Shown here: positions 42,850 to 53,400 of the stretch, piece by piece
Layout of the letters: the number at the start of each line of letters is the position of its first letter
Position numbering within the stretch: position 1 is the first letter of the stretch
Origin: Owenia fusiformis
Lineage: Eukaryota > Annelida > Polychaeta > Sabellida > Oweniidae
Reading direction: 5' to 3'
NCBI GenBank assembly: GCA_903813345.2
Contig: CAIIXF020000003.1
Span: 12,598,931-12,662,930, forward strand
Length of the DNA stretch: 64,000 nt
Translations under genes and position numbers: made by a program
Notes under the pieces: generated by a model
What the model saw: the letters and a program-made list of their open reading frames with translations, nothing else
Told to the model about the DNA's origin: nothing
Databases searched by the model: none

Positions 42850-44700
42850 TTACCCAAATGCGAGTTGGTAGTTACCAGTTTCACCACCAGGTGGCTGATT
42901 TGGGTCAATTAACATGGCAGGTATATAAGAAAGTTCCATTAAACCATAAAAAATATTATCAATTTAAGTGGCTCAATTTTCATATAACCCTTATGTGTCT
43001 GATACTTATACTTCTGAAAATATGTCCAGTAAAGCAAAATATTATCTGTCAACTAAAATAAAATATATTTCATTTTTGTGATTTTATAGCATGGGGTCTA
43101 TTGGGATTCTCCCCGGGCTAGAAGTCACATTTTCAAAGTTGATAAACACTTTTTAAAACCACGTTTCTAGATGTAATTTTACATGTAGATTTCAAATATG
43201 ATATTACTTTGACTGAATTTTTAATGACGTAAATCAAGATTATTCCTACTCGCATCTGGGTTATTACAACTTAATGTTTCCATTTATCAGCTTACATGAT
43301 AATATGCCAAGAGTTCGTTTCAAATACTATGACAATAAATACAAAGAAATAAATGGTTTTAAAGACCATGAACATAAATACAGATAATGAATAGTTTTAA
43401 AGACCAGAAGAATTCATGTATCGATATTTACACTAAATTGTAATGTCAGCGCTCTACATTACCATGTCTGTTATTTGTCACAGCAGTCAACACATTAGAC
43501 ATGGAATAAGAACATGCAGAAACCATCATTGTCATAAATCTCACTCAATGGCTGTATGTAGTGGGAGATCTTATTTTCCAATTTTACTTGGATCATGCTT
43601 CTTTAAATTGCATTGAAAATCATGAGAGAATGGTACATACACGTATTATCGCATATGAAGATAAAGTTGTTCAACACTTGATATGTCATTGCTACCAAAA
43701 CAATTTAATAAAGCAAATATTGGAAGTAACAACAGTTTATATGTTTTCAATCAAATAACTCCTTTCAATATATTAATATGATCTTAGAAGGCAAATTTTA
43801 AATTTCACTTGTCATTGGATTGGTGACGAGAACATAATCTGAGCATTTTTAGTTTATTTAAATTTGTCTGCTAACGTCCATTAAAGTCTATATGCGGTAG
43901 CTTCAATTCATGATTTACATATATTTGTTTAGTGTTAGAGAAAACGACATCTTTATAACATGTCGTGAAGACCCCCTTGATTTTTAGCCAAAATATTTCA
44001 TTGTACTTTGCCTTTATAAATAGATCTCACACATTAGAAACGTATCAGTTCTAAAAATCATTGAATACCTTATAGAGTTGTCATTAAAAAATCATACATA
44101 TTTGTGAATTTTCTAAAAGAAATCACCCTCCACTCATTTTGTCCGATTTAATGCTGTGTAAACGTCATAAATAAATCGCAACAATAGAATAATAATGTTG
44201 TAACTAACATTTCTAAATGTTCCCAGATGCTACTACTAACTACTAATTTTAATAGCCTATTTCCAATGAATTCGAAATGGACTCAAGATGCTCAAAATAT
44301 CTCTGCTCGTTATCTGATTTTTGAATACCAAGAGGGCCTTAGTGCCTCATATTTAGACAACGAAAAAGAAACCGTAAAGTTCTTTATTTATATCCCCTTG
44401 AGTATAATACGAGTAGAATTAATCAAAATAGAAATCATAAAGCCTCTGTTAGGTGTTGGATTGAAACATTATTTACACAAAATGCAAGTTATGAGTTCAA
44501 GTTATTGGTTCGTCTCATTCAGTCGTTGGACTGAACTTGGAGTGTTTTCTCTAGATTTCTCTAGGTACCAGGCTCATAATGTGTTTTTTTATCATTTTCC
44601 AGATTTATTAAGATCTTTCTAAATGTTCTACCTACACAGTTCAAAATAAAGTGTACACATAAAATGTTATGTCCAGTCTTTAGTCGGGAGTTAAACCTTC
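42850..44700. other. Intergenic; no gene recognised
   Basis: AT-rich. The longest ORF, 44227-44622 (131 codons), shows no recognisable domain and has a composition no different from its surroundings. I see no splice-linked coding exon here. Confidence 0.5.
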
Positions 44701-44709
44701 ATCAATGAG

Positions 44710-45415
44710 GAGGGGCCTCGTACCATCCTCGCCATGTTAAATATAAAGGTGACAATAATTTAGGGAATATATCTGCAAGACCTATCAAAATCGTAACACA
44801 TCGACCAATAGTTCATATAAACATAATATTTGCTCATTTTGAATCATAAATATGCATAATAATTAATTTAAACCAGTAGGGGCCTGGTACCATCCTCGTC
44901 ATGTTAAACATTAAGGTGACAATAATTTAGGGAATATATCTGCAAGGGCTACCAAAATCGTAACACATCGACCAATAGTTCATATAAACATAATATTTGC
45001 TCATTTTTAATAAATATGTGCATAAGAATTGATTTAAACCACGAGGGGACTAGTACCATTATCGCCATGTTAAACATAAAGGTGACAATAATTTAGGGAA
45101 TATATCTGCAAGGGCTACCAAAATCGTAACACATCGACCAATTGTCCATGTAAACATAATATTTGCTTCCCGATTTGCTCATTTTCAATCATAAATATGC
45201 ATACGAATTGATTTAAACCACGAGGGACCTGGTACCATCCTCGCCGAGTTAAATATAAAGGTGACAATAATTTAGGAAATATATCTGCAAGGGCTACCAA
45301 AATCGTAACACATCGACGAGCTGTGCATATAAACATAATATTTGCTCATTTTTATTCATAATCATGCATAATAATTGATTTAAACCAGGAGGGGCCTGAT
45401 ACCATCCTCGCCATG
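44710..45415. repeat. Tandem array of a ~165-180-bp unit, four full units plus a start
   Basis: Units begin GAGGGGCCTCGTACCATCCT or similar at about 44710, 44877, 45042, 45221 and 45391. Each contains AAAGGTGACAATAATTTAGG and CAAAATCGTAACACATCGAC. The array abuts the sepiapterin reductase gene and so occupies its probable promoter and 5' UTR region. Inverted units are at 42201-42520. Confidence 0.9.
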
Positions 45416-45497
45416 TAATGTTTTGTTGTGTCTGCCCGTTTTAGTGAAATCTGCAGATTGGGTCGACTCATCCTGTGAGCAAATCCTCCTTGAACAA

Positions 45498-46292
45498 ATG
45501 GCAGCCGAAATGAGTCCAAAGTTTAAGGGGAGGATAATTTGTTTCGTTACTGGTGCAAGTCAAGGTCTTGGACGAAGTATCATATTGTCAATTGCACCTC
45601 GTTTACCTGATGGATCTGTTGTTTTACTGCACGGTAGAAATAAGGACAGGCTGGAGGCGCTCTCTGGTGAACTTGTTGCAACGTACCAACATCTCAGCAT
45701 TCGACTTGTGATGGCAGATTTATCGACAAGTGAACACTTGAGTGACATCTATGAATCGTTTGAGAAATTAAAAGCATCTGCGTTTTCTCGGGCGATGATA
45801 ATTCACAACGCATCGGAACACATGGGCTTGACAGGTATCAAGACAGTGGAATTAGACGACACGGAGAAAATTACGAAATGCCTTCATCTTCATCTGACGT
45901 CAACGATTGTCATCACATCACGATTTATAAAACATTTTCTTCAATGCAGTGAAAAAACTATCGTGAATATCAGCGCCGTGGTAGCGAACCGTGCCATTAG
46001 TACACTTGGCTTGTACGCTGCTGGGAAGGCAGGTAGAGAGATTTTCTTTAAAACAATGGCAGTAGAGGATCCAAGCCTGAGAATCCTGAACTTTGACCCC
46101 GGTGTCATGACAACACATATGCTAGAAGACCATTGGTCTAACTGCTGGGACGATAAATTCCTAACATTTTCGAAAAAGATGCATGCCGAGGGACACATGT
46201 TTAAACCAGACGATGTTGCTGAAAAATTGGTTAACTGCCTAAATGCCGATAGTTATGAAAATGGTGCCACTGTATCTGTTAAAGATTTGTAA
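45498..46292 (+). CDS. SPR: Sepiapterin reductase (SDR family), single coding exon
   Basis: Makes tetrahydrobiopterin, the pterin cofactor of aromatic amino-acid hydroxylases and NO synthase, by NADPH-dependent reduction of 6-pyruvoyl-tetrahydropterin or sepiapterin in the cytosol. The 264 residues from the ATG at 45498 match the family size (human 261). The cofactor loop is TGASQGLGR (18-26), followed by HGRN (45-48), HNAS (103-106), Ser159 in NISAV, and Tyr173/Lys177 in YAAGK. The stretch AVEDPSLRILNFDPG aligns with human LEEPNVRVLNYAPG. The frame is open upstream to 45423, but those residues have no family counterpart. An acceptor-like TTTTAG at about 45441-45446 suggests a 5' UTR intron. 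There is no intron in the coding region, which could mean a retrocopy. AATAAA signals lie near 46555. Confidence 0.93.
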   Translation: MAAEMSPKFKGRIICFVTGASQGLGRSIILSIAPRLPDGSVVLLHGRNKDRLEALSGELVATYQHLSIRLVMADLSTSEHLSDIYESFEKLKASAFSRAMIIHNASEHMGLTGIKTVELDDTEKITKCLHLHLTSTIVITSRFIKHFLQCSEKTIVNISAVVANRAISTLGLYAAGKAGREIFFKTMAVEDPSLRILNFDPGVMTTHMLEDHWSNCWDDKFLTFSKKMHAEGHMFKPDDVAEKLVNCLNADSYENGATVSVKDL

Positions 46293-46552
46293 ACAATTCT
46301 TATAGACGCAGTACTTGTATCATGTTTAATTACTAGTGTTAGTCGGGGATTCCAAAACATACACACGCCACGATGCACGCAGATTAACGCAGAGAGACAT
46401 ACATGTACATGTTGTATAACTCAGACTTTGTTACTCTATAATCGATTAATTATATATGCCAGTAGGCTATTTGTGATTTTGTAAACAGTTCGTTACTTGT
46501 CTGTTTTATACGTCATGTGTCAGTGTGCGTGTACATACTCGTCTTGTCAGCG

Positions 46553-46570
46553 AAATAAATGTAAATAAAA
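46553..46570 (+). promoter_or_regulatory. Polyadenylation signals downstream of SPR
   Basis: AATAAATGTAAATAAAAC contains two overlapping-style AATAAA words about 260 bp after the SPR stop. It is the probable 3' end of that transcript. Confidence 0.45.
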
Positions 46571-46718
46571 CATTAACATAACTTACAAGATTCATGTTCT
46601 AAACATATTTAATGGCTTGATGACCCCCTTCCCGGATTTTGCACTAGCCCTGTAACGTCTGGAACGCAGAATCGATTCTGAGTTGGAGTAAATCACATTT
46701 TTTTTTAATAATGGCATG

Positions 46719-46813
46719 GCATTAGTACACTTGGCTTGTACGCTGCTGGGATTGGTAGAGAGATTTCTTTAAAACAATGGCAGTAGAGGATCCAAGCCTG
46801 AGAATCCTGAACT
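46719..46813 (+). pseudogene. Broken 95-bp duplicate of the SPR active-site segment
   Basis: Nearly identical to 45993-46092 of the SPR gene (ATTAGTACACTTGGCTTGTA, GTAGAGGATCCAAGCCTGAG). It has a deletion around the Lys177 codon (GGGAAGGCAGGT becomes GGGATTGGT) and another single-base loss. No gene sequence flanks it. It arose by a short local duplication and cannot encode a domain. Confidence 0.93.
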
Positions 46814-46819
46814 ACATAC

Positions 46820-48600
46820 GTGCATCTAGTCTATTGGACAATTGACTTATTTATTTTCGCCTTCAATTTTGCATGCACACCAGTTCTGAACCATCTTAAT
46901 ACTTTTCGAATGTTCAATTTTGAATGAACTGAGAAAGTTTTGCCTTTTTGGAAATATATTTCCCATAAGATACAGTATCTGTCGTGTGAAAGAGGTATAA
47001 TTAGATATAGAATACGGCACATCACTATATACCTTGCATTTGGTGTTTATGATCAACCCATTTGACTTATTAGTAATGATTATGTATTTGTTTTTATTTG
47101 TCTATTCCTTATTAATGGTTTATCGGTTGAATGTTAGATGTTATACAATTAGACAAAACAAAGTATCTTATATGCATTTCTAGGTGTTAGGTATAGTAGA
47201 GTGACATATGCCTCACCACACTAGCATGCCATTGATCGCGGACACGACGTGAACTTCTGACTTTCGACCCGGGCGCTTCTGAGTAAATCGACTGCAACTA
47301 AGAAAGCTTAGAACGTGTCGAGTAAGAAATTATAATTAATCAATATTATAACTCACTCAATTCCAATCATGGTAGATTGGTGAAGTACATGTTCAAAAAC
47401 AATATGTATGTTCAAAGAAACAATATCGTTTTAGATTTTCAAATTTTTGATATGTTTATATATATTCCCTAATACAGGGTACAAAATTTGAAAATTTGAT
47501 CGATACAGGACGCAACGAATTTAAATTGTCCAACTGCACAGGTAGCGAGAAAGTAAGCTGATTATACAGAATTCGCTGGTTTTATACCAAAACCAATTCT
47601 GACATATAGTCAGTAATATACTAGAATCATGTTTTGTACAAGTGTGATAGTATATATATTTTTGAACCACTAAATGTAATTGATCTAATCTTTATTTTCC
47701 GAGACGAGTACAATAACAACGTAAGCTGTGCCAAACATTATTTCTAATGCGCTTGATATCCTAATCCAGTGGTACATGGAGCTGTATTTGGCATTCAAAA
47801 CCAGAATATAATGAATGATAGAAGGAATAATACGTTTCATTGGATTAGCGTCATTAAAATATTTCAAATACTATATGGAAATGCTTGCCAAAAACTGTAA
47901 AATAACTTAATGTGCATGGTGTTACGCGGAATATGTCATATATTCATGGGTGTGTGGTATTTGTGATACGGGAGTATGCAATACTCTCCTGCGGAATATG
48001 GCATACTCAACTGCGAAATATGCCATATACCACAGGTAAAACGCAATACAGAAAGCCTCAATTTGATTGGTAGGAAGAATCGATTCTAAATGTAAAACTA
48101 CGCTGGATTACCAATATAGTTAGCGCTTCGAGTACTAATATAAATGAATCCTGGATTGATTAAGTACGTTTATTACGTGTAATTGCTGAACGATGCTCCT
48201 GAAAGTATCAGAAAGGTGTAAATCGTGATTCCCAATGCAACAATATATAAATACTCGTTTTGTATGGTTTTCATCTGGCTTTTGTCAACTGTTGATTTGG
48301 TTAAGTCACCTATAAGCTTCATGTTCGTTTATTTATGCATCATAATGTTTCCCTTGAAGTGTGTGTATTAAATGTATTAAATATTAGTATCCATATATTG
48401 TCATGTGGTTGTAAATCGCAAAAAAACATCAGGAAATCATGAATGTAAGCCAGCCAGCGTTTGAGGGTAAGCCAGATCATTGTAGTAGCGTCAATTGCTC
48501 AAAATATTTATTGAGTTACTACTAATATAAAAAGAACAATTTCAAAACTGGGTCCGCAAAAGAAGCAAAATGTATAATCTAAACACAGAAAAAATGAAGA
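46820..48600. other. Intergenic, no gene recognised
   Basis: AT-rich. A cluster of GAATATGYCATAT-type inverted words lies at about 47930-48035 (GCGGAATATGTCATATATTC, GCGGAATATGGCATACTC). Short minus-strand ORFs show no domain. Confidence 0.5.
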
Positions 48601-48603
48601 TAA

Positions 48604-48675
48604 AAGCAGGAATCGAACTCGCACCACAGTGTAACAGTCGATGACGCTAACCACTACACCATCAGTGACCGATAA
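48604..48675 (-). tRNA. tRNA-derived sequence (pseudogene or SINE head), GTT-like anticodon
   Basis: The minus strand reads A box TGGTGTAGTGG and B box GAGTTCGATTC at tRNA-like spacing. By alignment to tRNA-Asp the anticodon loop is CTGTTAC. Anticodon and acceptor stems are heavily mispaired, so this is not a working tRNA. It may head a SINE extending toward lower coordinates, but no body was recognised. Confidence 0.5.
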
Positions 48676-48754
48676 AAACAAGAGTGAAACTAGTGTATTT
48701 ATTTTTGAAAATGTCGGTCCTCTATCTTGCCCTACTAGGAGACGATAGATCTAG

Positions 48755-48880
48755 AGTGCCGACAATTGTCGGTACGGGATCAGATCCTCACTGGGCAGTC
48801 TCCAGTACCGACAAGTCTGTATTGGAGCAAATCCTAACTGGGCAGTCTCCCGTACCGACAATTGTCGGTACTGGAGCCGG
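48755..48880. repeat. Composite of 18-bp palindromes and direct repeats
   Basis: TACCGACAATTGTCGGTA is perfect at 48853-48870, and CCGACAATTGTCGG at 48759-48772. Between them CTGGGCAGTCTCC occurs twice and AGTACCGACA once. The ORF reading through (48684-48926) is a by-product. Confidence 0.8.
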
Positions 48881-49009
48881 TCCGTTCATATTATATATCA
48901 GCACTGTAATTATGCTTCTGCTTTAAGAAATACTTACCAGCTGCACATCTATTTCTAATTGATTGGAGTGACACACAATTATAATTGAGATTGATAACAT
49001 TCTAACTAT

Positions 49010-49670
49010 TTAAAGGCACATACTGGCCTTACATTTGTATTTATTCAAGTTATTAAAAGAGGCAAAAATAATCACAATGCTCTTGCTACTCATCAAAAAG
49101 GCAACATTTAATCAAAAGGTGTTCAAATAATGTTTGAGAATTTAATTTTTGTATCAGCAATATTTTAGGCATTTGGCGATGGTTTAAAGGTCAGCTCCGA
49201 GCCTTCGGTTCGGGGGCGCCCCACCTTGAAATCGCGTTCGTTCGCTTTACACACACACGGTTTAATTAAACTTTTTGAAAATACAGAATTTCCATAGAGA
49301 GGCACATCTAAATTAGACTTCTTATTGATCATGATCCAACTTAAGAGGCACTTACTAATTTCTACAAGCATTCCCACTTTTCTAGAACAGCATATGATGA
49401 TTATTAAGATTATTGTTTATTAATAAAGAGGCACAAGTTTATGTGCAGGTATTATTTGGGAGGCAAATTCTAAGAGCTGAATAATACTTAGTAGTAGTCT
49501 CATTGCTCTTGCTTCCCATCAAAAAGATCTAAAGGTAACTTGTTAATGTTAGAGAGGCACAAGATGATGCCTAACTCATAAATGGGGAAATAAATAACCT
49601 TCATACTTCATGATTTATTTATTCATGCTGCTTAACTTACAGGTAAATAAAGAGGCAAAGCCTGAGTTTT
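49010..49670. repeat. Region of degenerate GAGGCA-containing repeats
   Basis: AGAGGCA or AAGAGGCAC recurs at about 49058, 49300, 49345, 49427, 49553 and 49650. The phrase CTCTTGCTNCYCATCAAAAA occurs near 49080 and 49508. No gene seen. Confidence 0.55.
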
Positions 49671-49786
49671 GCATCAAGATAAAACTATTCCTCACACCAT
49701 CCTAGCTGTAACTAATTGAATGAATCGATCAATATACTTGAATAAAAAGAATTTTAAAATATTTATTATGTATAACCAAAAAAATG

Positions 49787-50440
49787 AACCAATCATGCTA
49801 TCTGCTTGTGGTTTTCAGAGTATTGATAGCTTTTTAGTCTTCTTTAAGTTAAAAAAGATTGGACAACTATAAGTGACATCATATATGACATAATGTGTCA
49901 TATGACAATTATAACATTTACTTTTCGACAATTTTTTAGTTTTTCATCTTTAGACCCCTATAACTTTTTAATCATTCAACCTATCAATTTGAAAATGATT
50001 TCATTACCTTTCTTTTTACACATAAATATAGAATTTTCAGATTCTTTGCTGCATATTTTAAAAGATATTTGTGGTCCCCACCCTGATACACTTGAAATGA
50101 AAACTTCAAACAAATAATTTTTATGATAAAAACATACTTTTCTTGTTTTTGTTATAAAAATTGAACCAATCATGCTATCTACATTTGGTTTTTAGATTAT
50201 TAATACCTTTTTTGTATTCTTTGAAAACATTAAAAAATATGACACCTATCAGTGACTCAGAATATGACATCCCATGTCATGTGACACATACTTTTCGACA
50301 ATTTTTTTTTCGATTTTCCATCTTTAGACCCCTATAACTTTTTAATGGTTCAAGCTACAACTTTGAGAATGGTTTCTTTGATTTTCTCAGCCAATTTTAC
50401 ATAAATATATTTTGAATGTTGACTATAGTGCAGTATAATT
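49787..50440. repeat. Diverged tandem duplication, ~375-bp unit
   Basis: Two copies start at about 49787 and 50162 with AACCAATCATGCTATCT. They share TACTTTTCGACAATTTTT, ATCTTTAGACCCCTATAACT and ACATAAATAT in the same order. Divergence is around 25%. Confidence 0.85.
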
Positions 50441-53400
50441 AGTGTATTTGTAGAAAATGGATTCATAATATTATAACTATACTTTTAACTGTGAAAACGA
50501 TTACCAGATCGATGTATCATGTTGAATGTCATATGTTTTGGGGTGATATCTGCTCCAGTGATTTTGCATTTAATCATGAAACGCTCATCACCAGACACCT
50601 CAAAACAAACATCATCCTCTTTGTGACAAGAAGAAACATGTTTGTTTTGCATTATGGCAAAGTAAAGATACATTGCTGGGACTTTTCATTCATCTTAAGA
50701 TTTTAGAAGAAGAATTAATTAACAAAAGTTTAGTTGAATAACGTAGTAGAAACCGAATCTACATATAACAGTTTGCCACGCAGTATAAATAACAGTTAAC
50801 TGGGATCTTGTAACATATCGATGTCAAAAGAAGTAACATATTCGAAGTGAAACTTACACGCTCCCTGTACTTTAATAGATTTACTAAAATGTATCTTGTA
50901 TTGCTTTAAATTTTTCCTTCACTGCGCCCACTATTCTCTATCTTTGCCTATATGTTTTTTTGCCAACAATGTTCTACAGACTGCTTGATGGATCTATTTT
51001 ATGTCTGGTAGAAAACTAGACAGAAATGTAAAATGTATTTTACGTTAAGAAATATGGAAATAAATCCACGTCCTCTAACTGTATCCTGTCTCAATTTGAT
51101 AATATACTGTGGATCTTTTGGGAGATATTACATTTGCTAAATATTACATTGGTAGGTACACGTGGCTTAATTTTTATCCACACTACAGCTCTGATTCTTC
51201 CGAACGCAGGATAAAAATGGTGCAACTAGTATTACTGGGCATTCTTTTTAATTTTGGGCCTAATTTTAAGAAAATGGGCCCTCATTTTCAGATTTTTGGC
51301 CCTCAACGGACAGCTTTCGGCTCCCTCTTTTTGGTTTTCAGGTCCATCCCTGAATGTTGTCGGGTTATTATTATTGATGAGAATGATAAAATACTATTCT
51401 TGGAGATGAAAATAAAAGAGCGGGCCATAAGGGTGGGGAGGGGGCGCGATTCACCAAAGATGAGCGCAGAAAATGAAAGCCATTAAGGGCTTCAATTAGT
51501 GGGCCTTTTTGGGCATTAACGGGCATTTTTTGTCCTTAATTTACAATTTAGGCCAAATTATGATCAAGAAAATGGGTCTTAAATTTTCATAATTTTGGCT
51601 CAATTTGGGGCAATAGGGGAAATATTTTTTTTTGAATGTTTGCCTAAGATTATATGATCGAATCACAAATTGAGCAACAAAAATAATTGAGGATAGCATA
51701 TCCTATATTAAACCGAATAGGCCAATTCCATAACCTATACCAACGAGAGGGGAGTTGAACCCTCACTAGCATTTCATCAACAGTATGATAGTGGTAAAAT
51801 CAAGGTATCATATGAGAGACCATAAACATACCATTCGCGTGCATATTGACATTTGCAAAAAGATTAGATCAGATGAGATTAAAGCTTGTGGCATTTCATT
51901 CGAATTATTGTTAATATGACTGTATATCGATCAAAAAATAAATCAAATGACATCAAAAGTAGATAAATTATCTAACAATCATGTATGCATATTTCCTATG
52001 TGCATCAGTCAATTAGCGAATCCATCTGATTTGCAAATTGATGATCTCAAGGAGATTACCTGACGTAAATCTAAAATACCGCTAAGTGTCTCGGCAACGA
52101 TATGAAAAGATTTTTAATCTACGTACACTATATGTCATTTTATTTGTTTCTTTATTCATTAAATTCAAATATATTCGATTTATGGAATATATATATTCGC
52201 TGAATCAATTTTCCATTCGGTAAAAACAATATTTGTTACAGCAAATTAAGTTTTCAAAATATCCAATGGATTAAATCACCTGATAATATGTGAATTAATG
52301 CTGTTTTAAATAGGTTTCATGTTTGCCAATCATTTCTCAAATTGTTTAAATGGTACCCCTTCCTTAATCCCAAGAATTTTCTCTTGAGGAATTTCCCATA
52401 GTAATCCTCAATGATATAGTTCCAAGCAGATTTTGAGATAACAGGAAAGTTAATCATTAAAACACACCTTTTAGGTTGTTTTGGTTTAGATCACAAGCCA
52501 TTGAGGTGTGTATTAATTCATTGATAATTAATATTATTCAAAAGCGACTGTAATAATGATTCCCAGCGCCCTCTGAAGTTTGAAAAATAGCAATACCTGG
52601 GTGTTAATTCATAGATACTCCTTGAAAATGAGAAATATGTTTTTAGGATTATATGGTGCAATCTTATTGTCAATAAAATGTGATGTTTTTTTAGATGAAA
52701 AACACAAGCGAAATGCATGAAAAAGCTCCCCAGATTCATTCTACAAACAACTCGTGGCCCTTTTATGTATCGAATAAAGAAGCAGGTTAAATATCATAAC
52801 TCTTCATACGTACATCTCTCGTTTGTTTACTCGCCTCCCGTTGAATGAACACAGTAAAGAGAAGACCGGGCGTGCAAAGATCGATGCAATAACCTACTTG
52901 ATGTTATCTATTATAGTACTATATACAGAAGTTGGCTTGGATTAATGAACGTAAACGTTTGTCTTAATACAAGTGTAGAATAATAGCGCATTTAATGAAA
53001 CGGGTAATTAAGATGCAATTTCGACGTGAGCTGCATTGGTATGACAACGTGTTATGAACGATTTAGGAATCAGAGATGAAATGGATAGAAAACAAAGTCT
53101 TATAATGGAGTATGTTTACTCGACTCTTTGTCTCCATTTACCCTGTTAAACCTATTTATTAATTGAACCATGTTAGAATTCTAAATCCTTTGGTTTTGCT
53201 ACAAAGTACTGTTTTTCATCATTACTAAATTGTAATCCTCAAATACTACTTTTCACTTAATGCTTAACACATGTATGAATAACTTCTATATTTTTATCAG
53301 ATATTCCATTTATTCGTAAAATGAATCGTTTTATATCCCTTGTGATTCCCTTTTTGCAAACATAGGGTGGATTACCAGAGACAAGATAAAAAGGCTTCAC

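Noticed and set aside
36471-45400. Search for the final PGRP exon (GHRD...CPG)
   Set aside because: Candidate CCCGGG-containing spots (about 41572, 43105) do not translate to the motif in any frame with a usable acceptor.
45423-45497. Upstream in-frame extension of SPR (MLCLPVLVKSADWVDSS...)
   Set aside because: Family members start close to the nucleotide-binding strand. The extension overlaps an acceptor-like site and repeat-derived sequence, so the ATG at 45498 is preferred.
51109-51486. 125-codon ORF
   Set aside because: It runs through low-complexity GGGCC/TTTT sequence shared with 40550-40700. No domain or splice signals.
51735-51775. GGGAGTTGAACCCTCAC, T-arm-like
   Set aside because: Lacks the rest of a tRNA; a chance match in AT-rich sequence.
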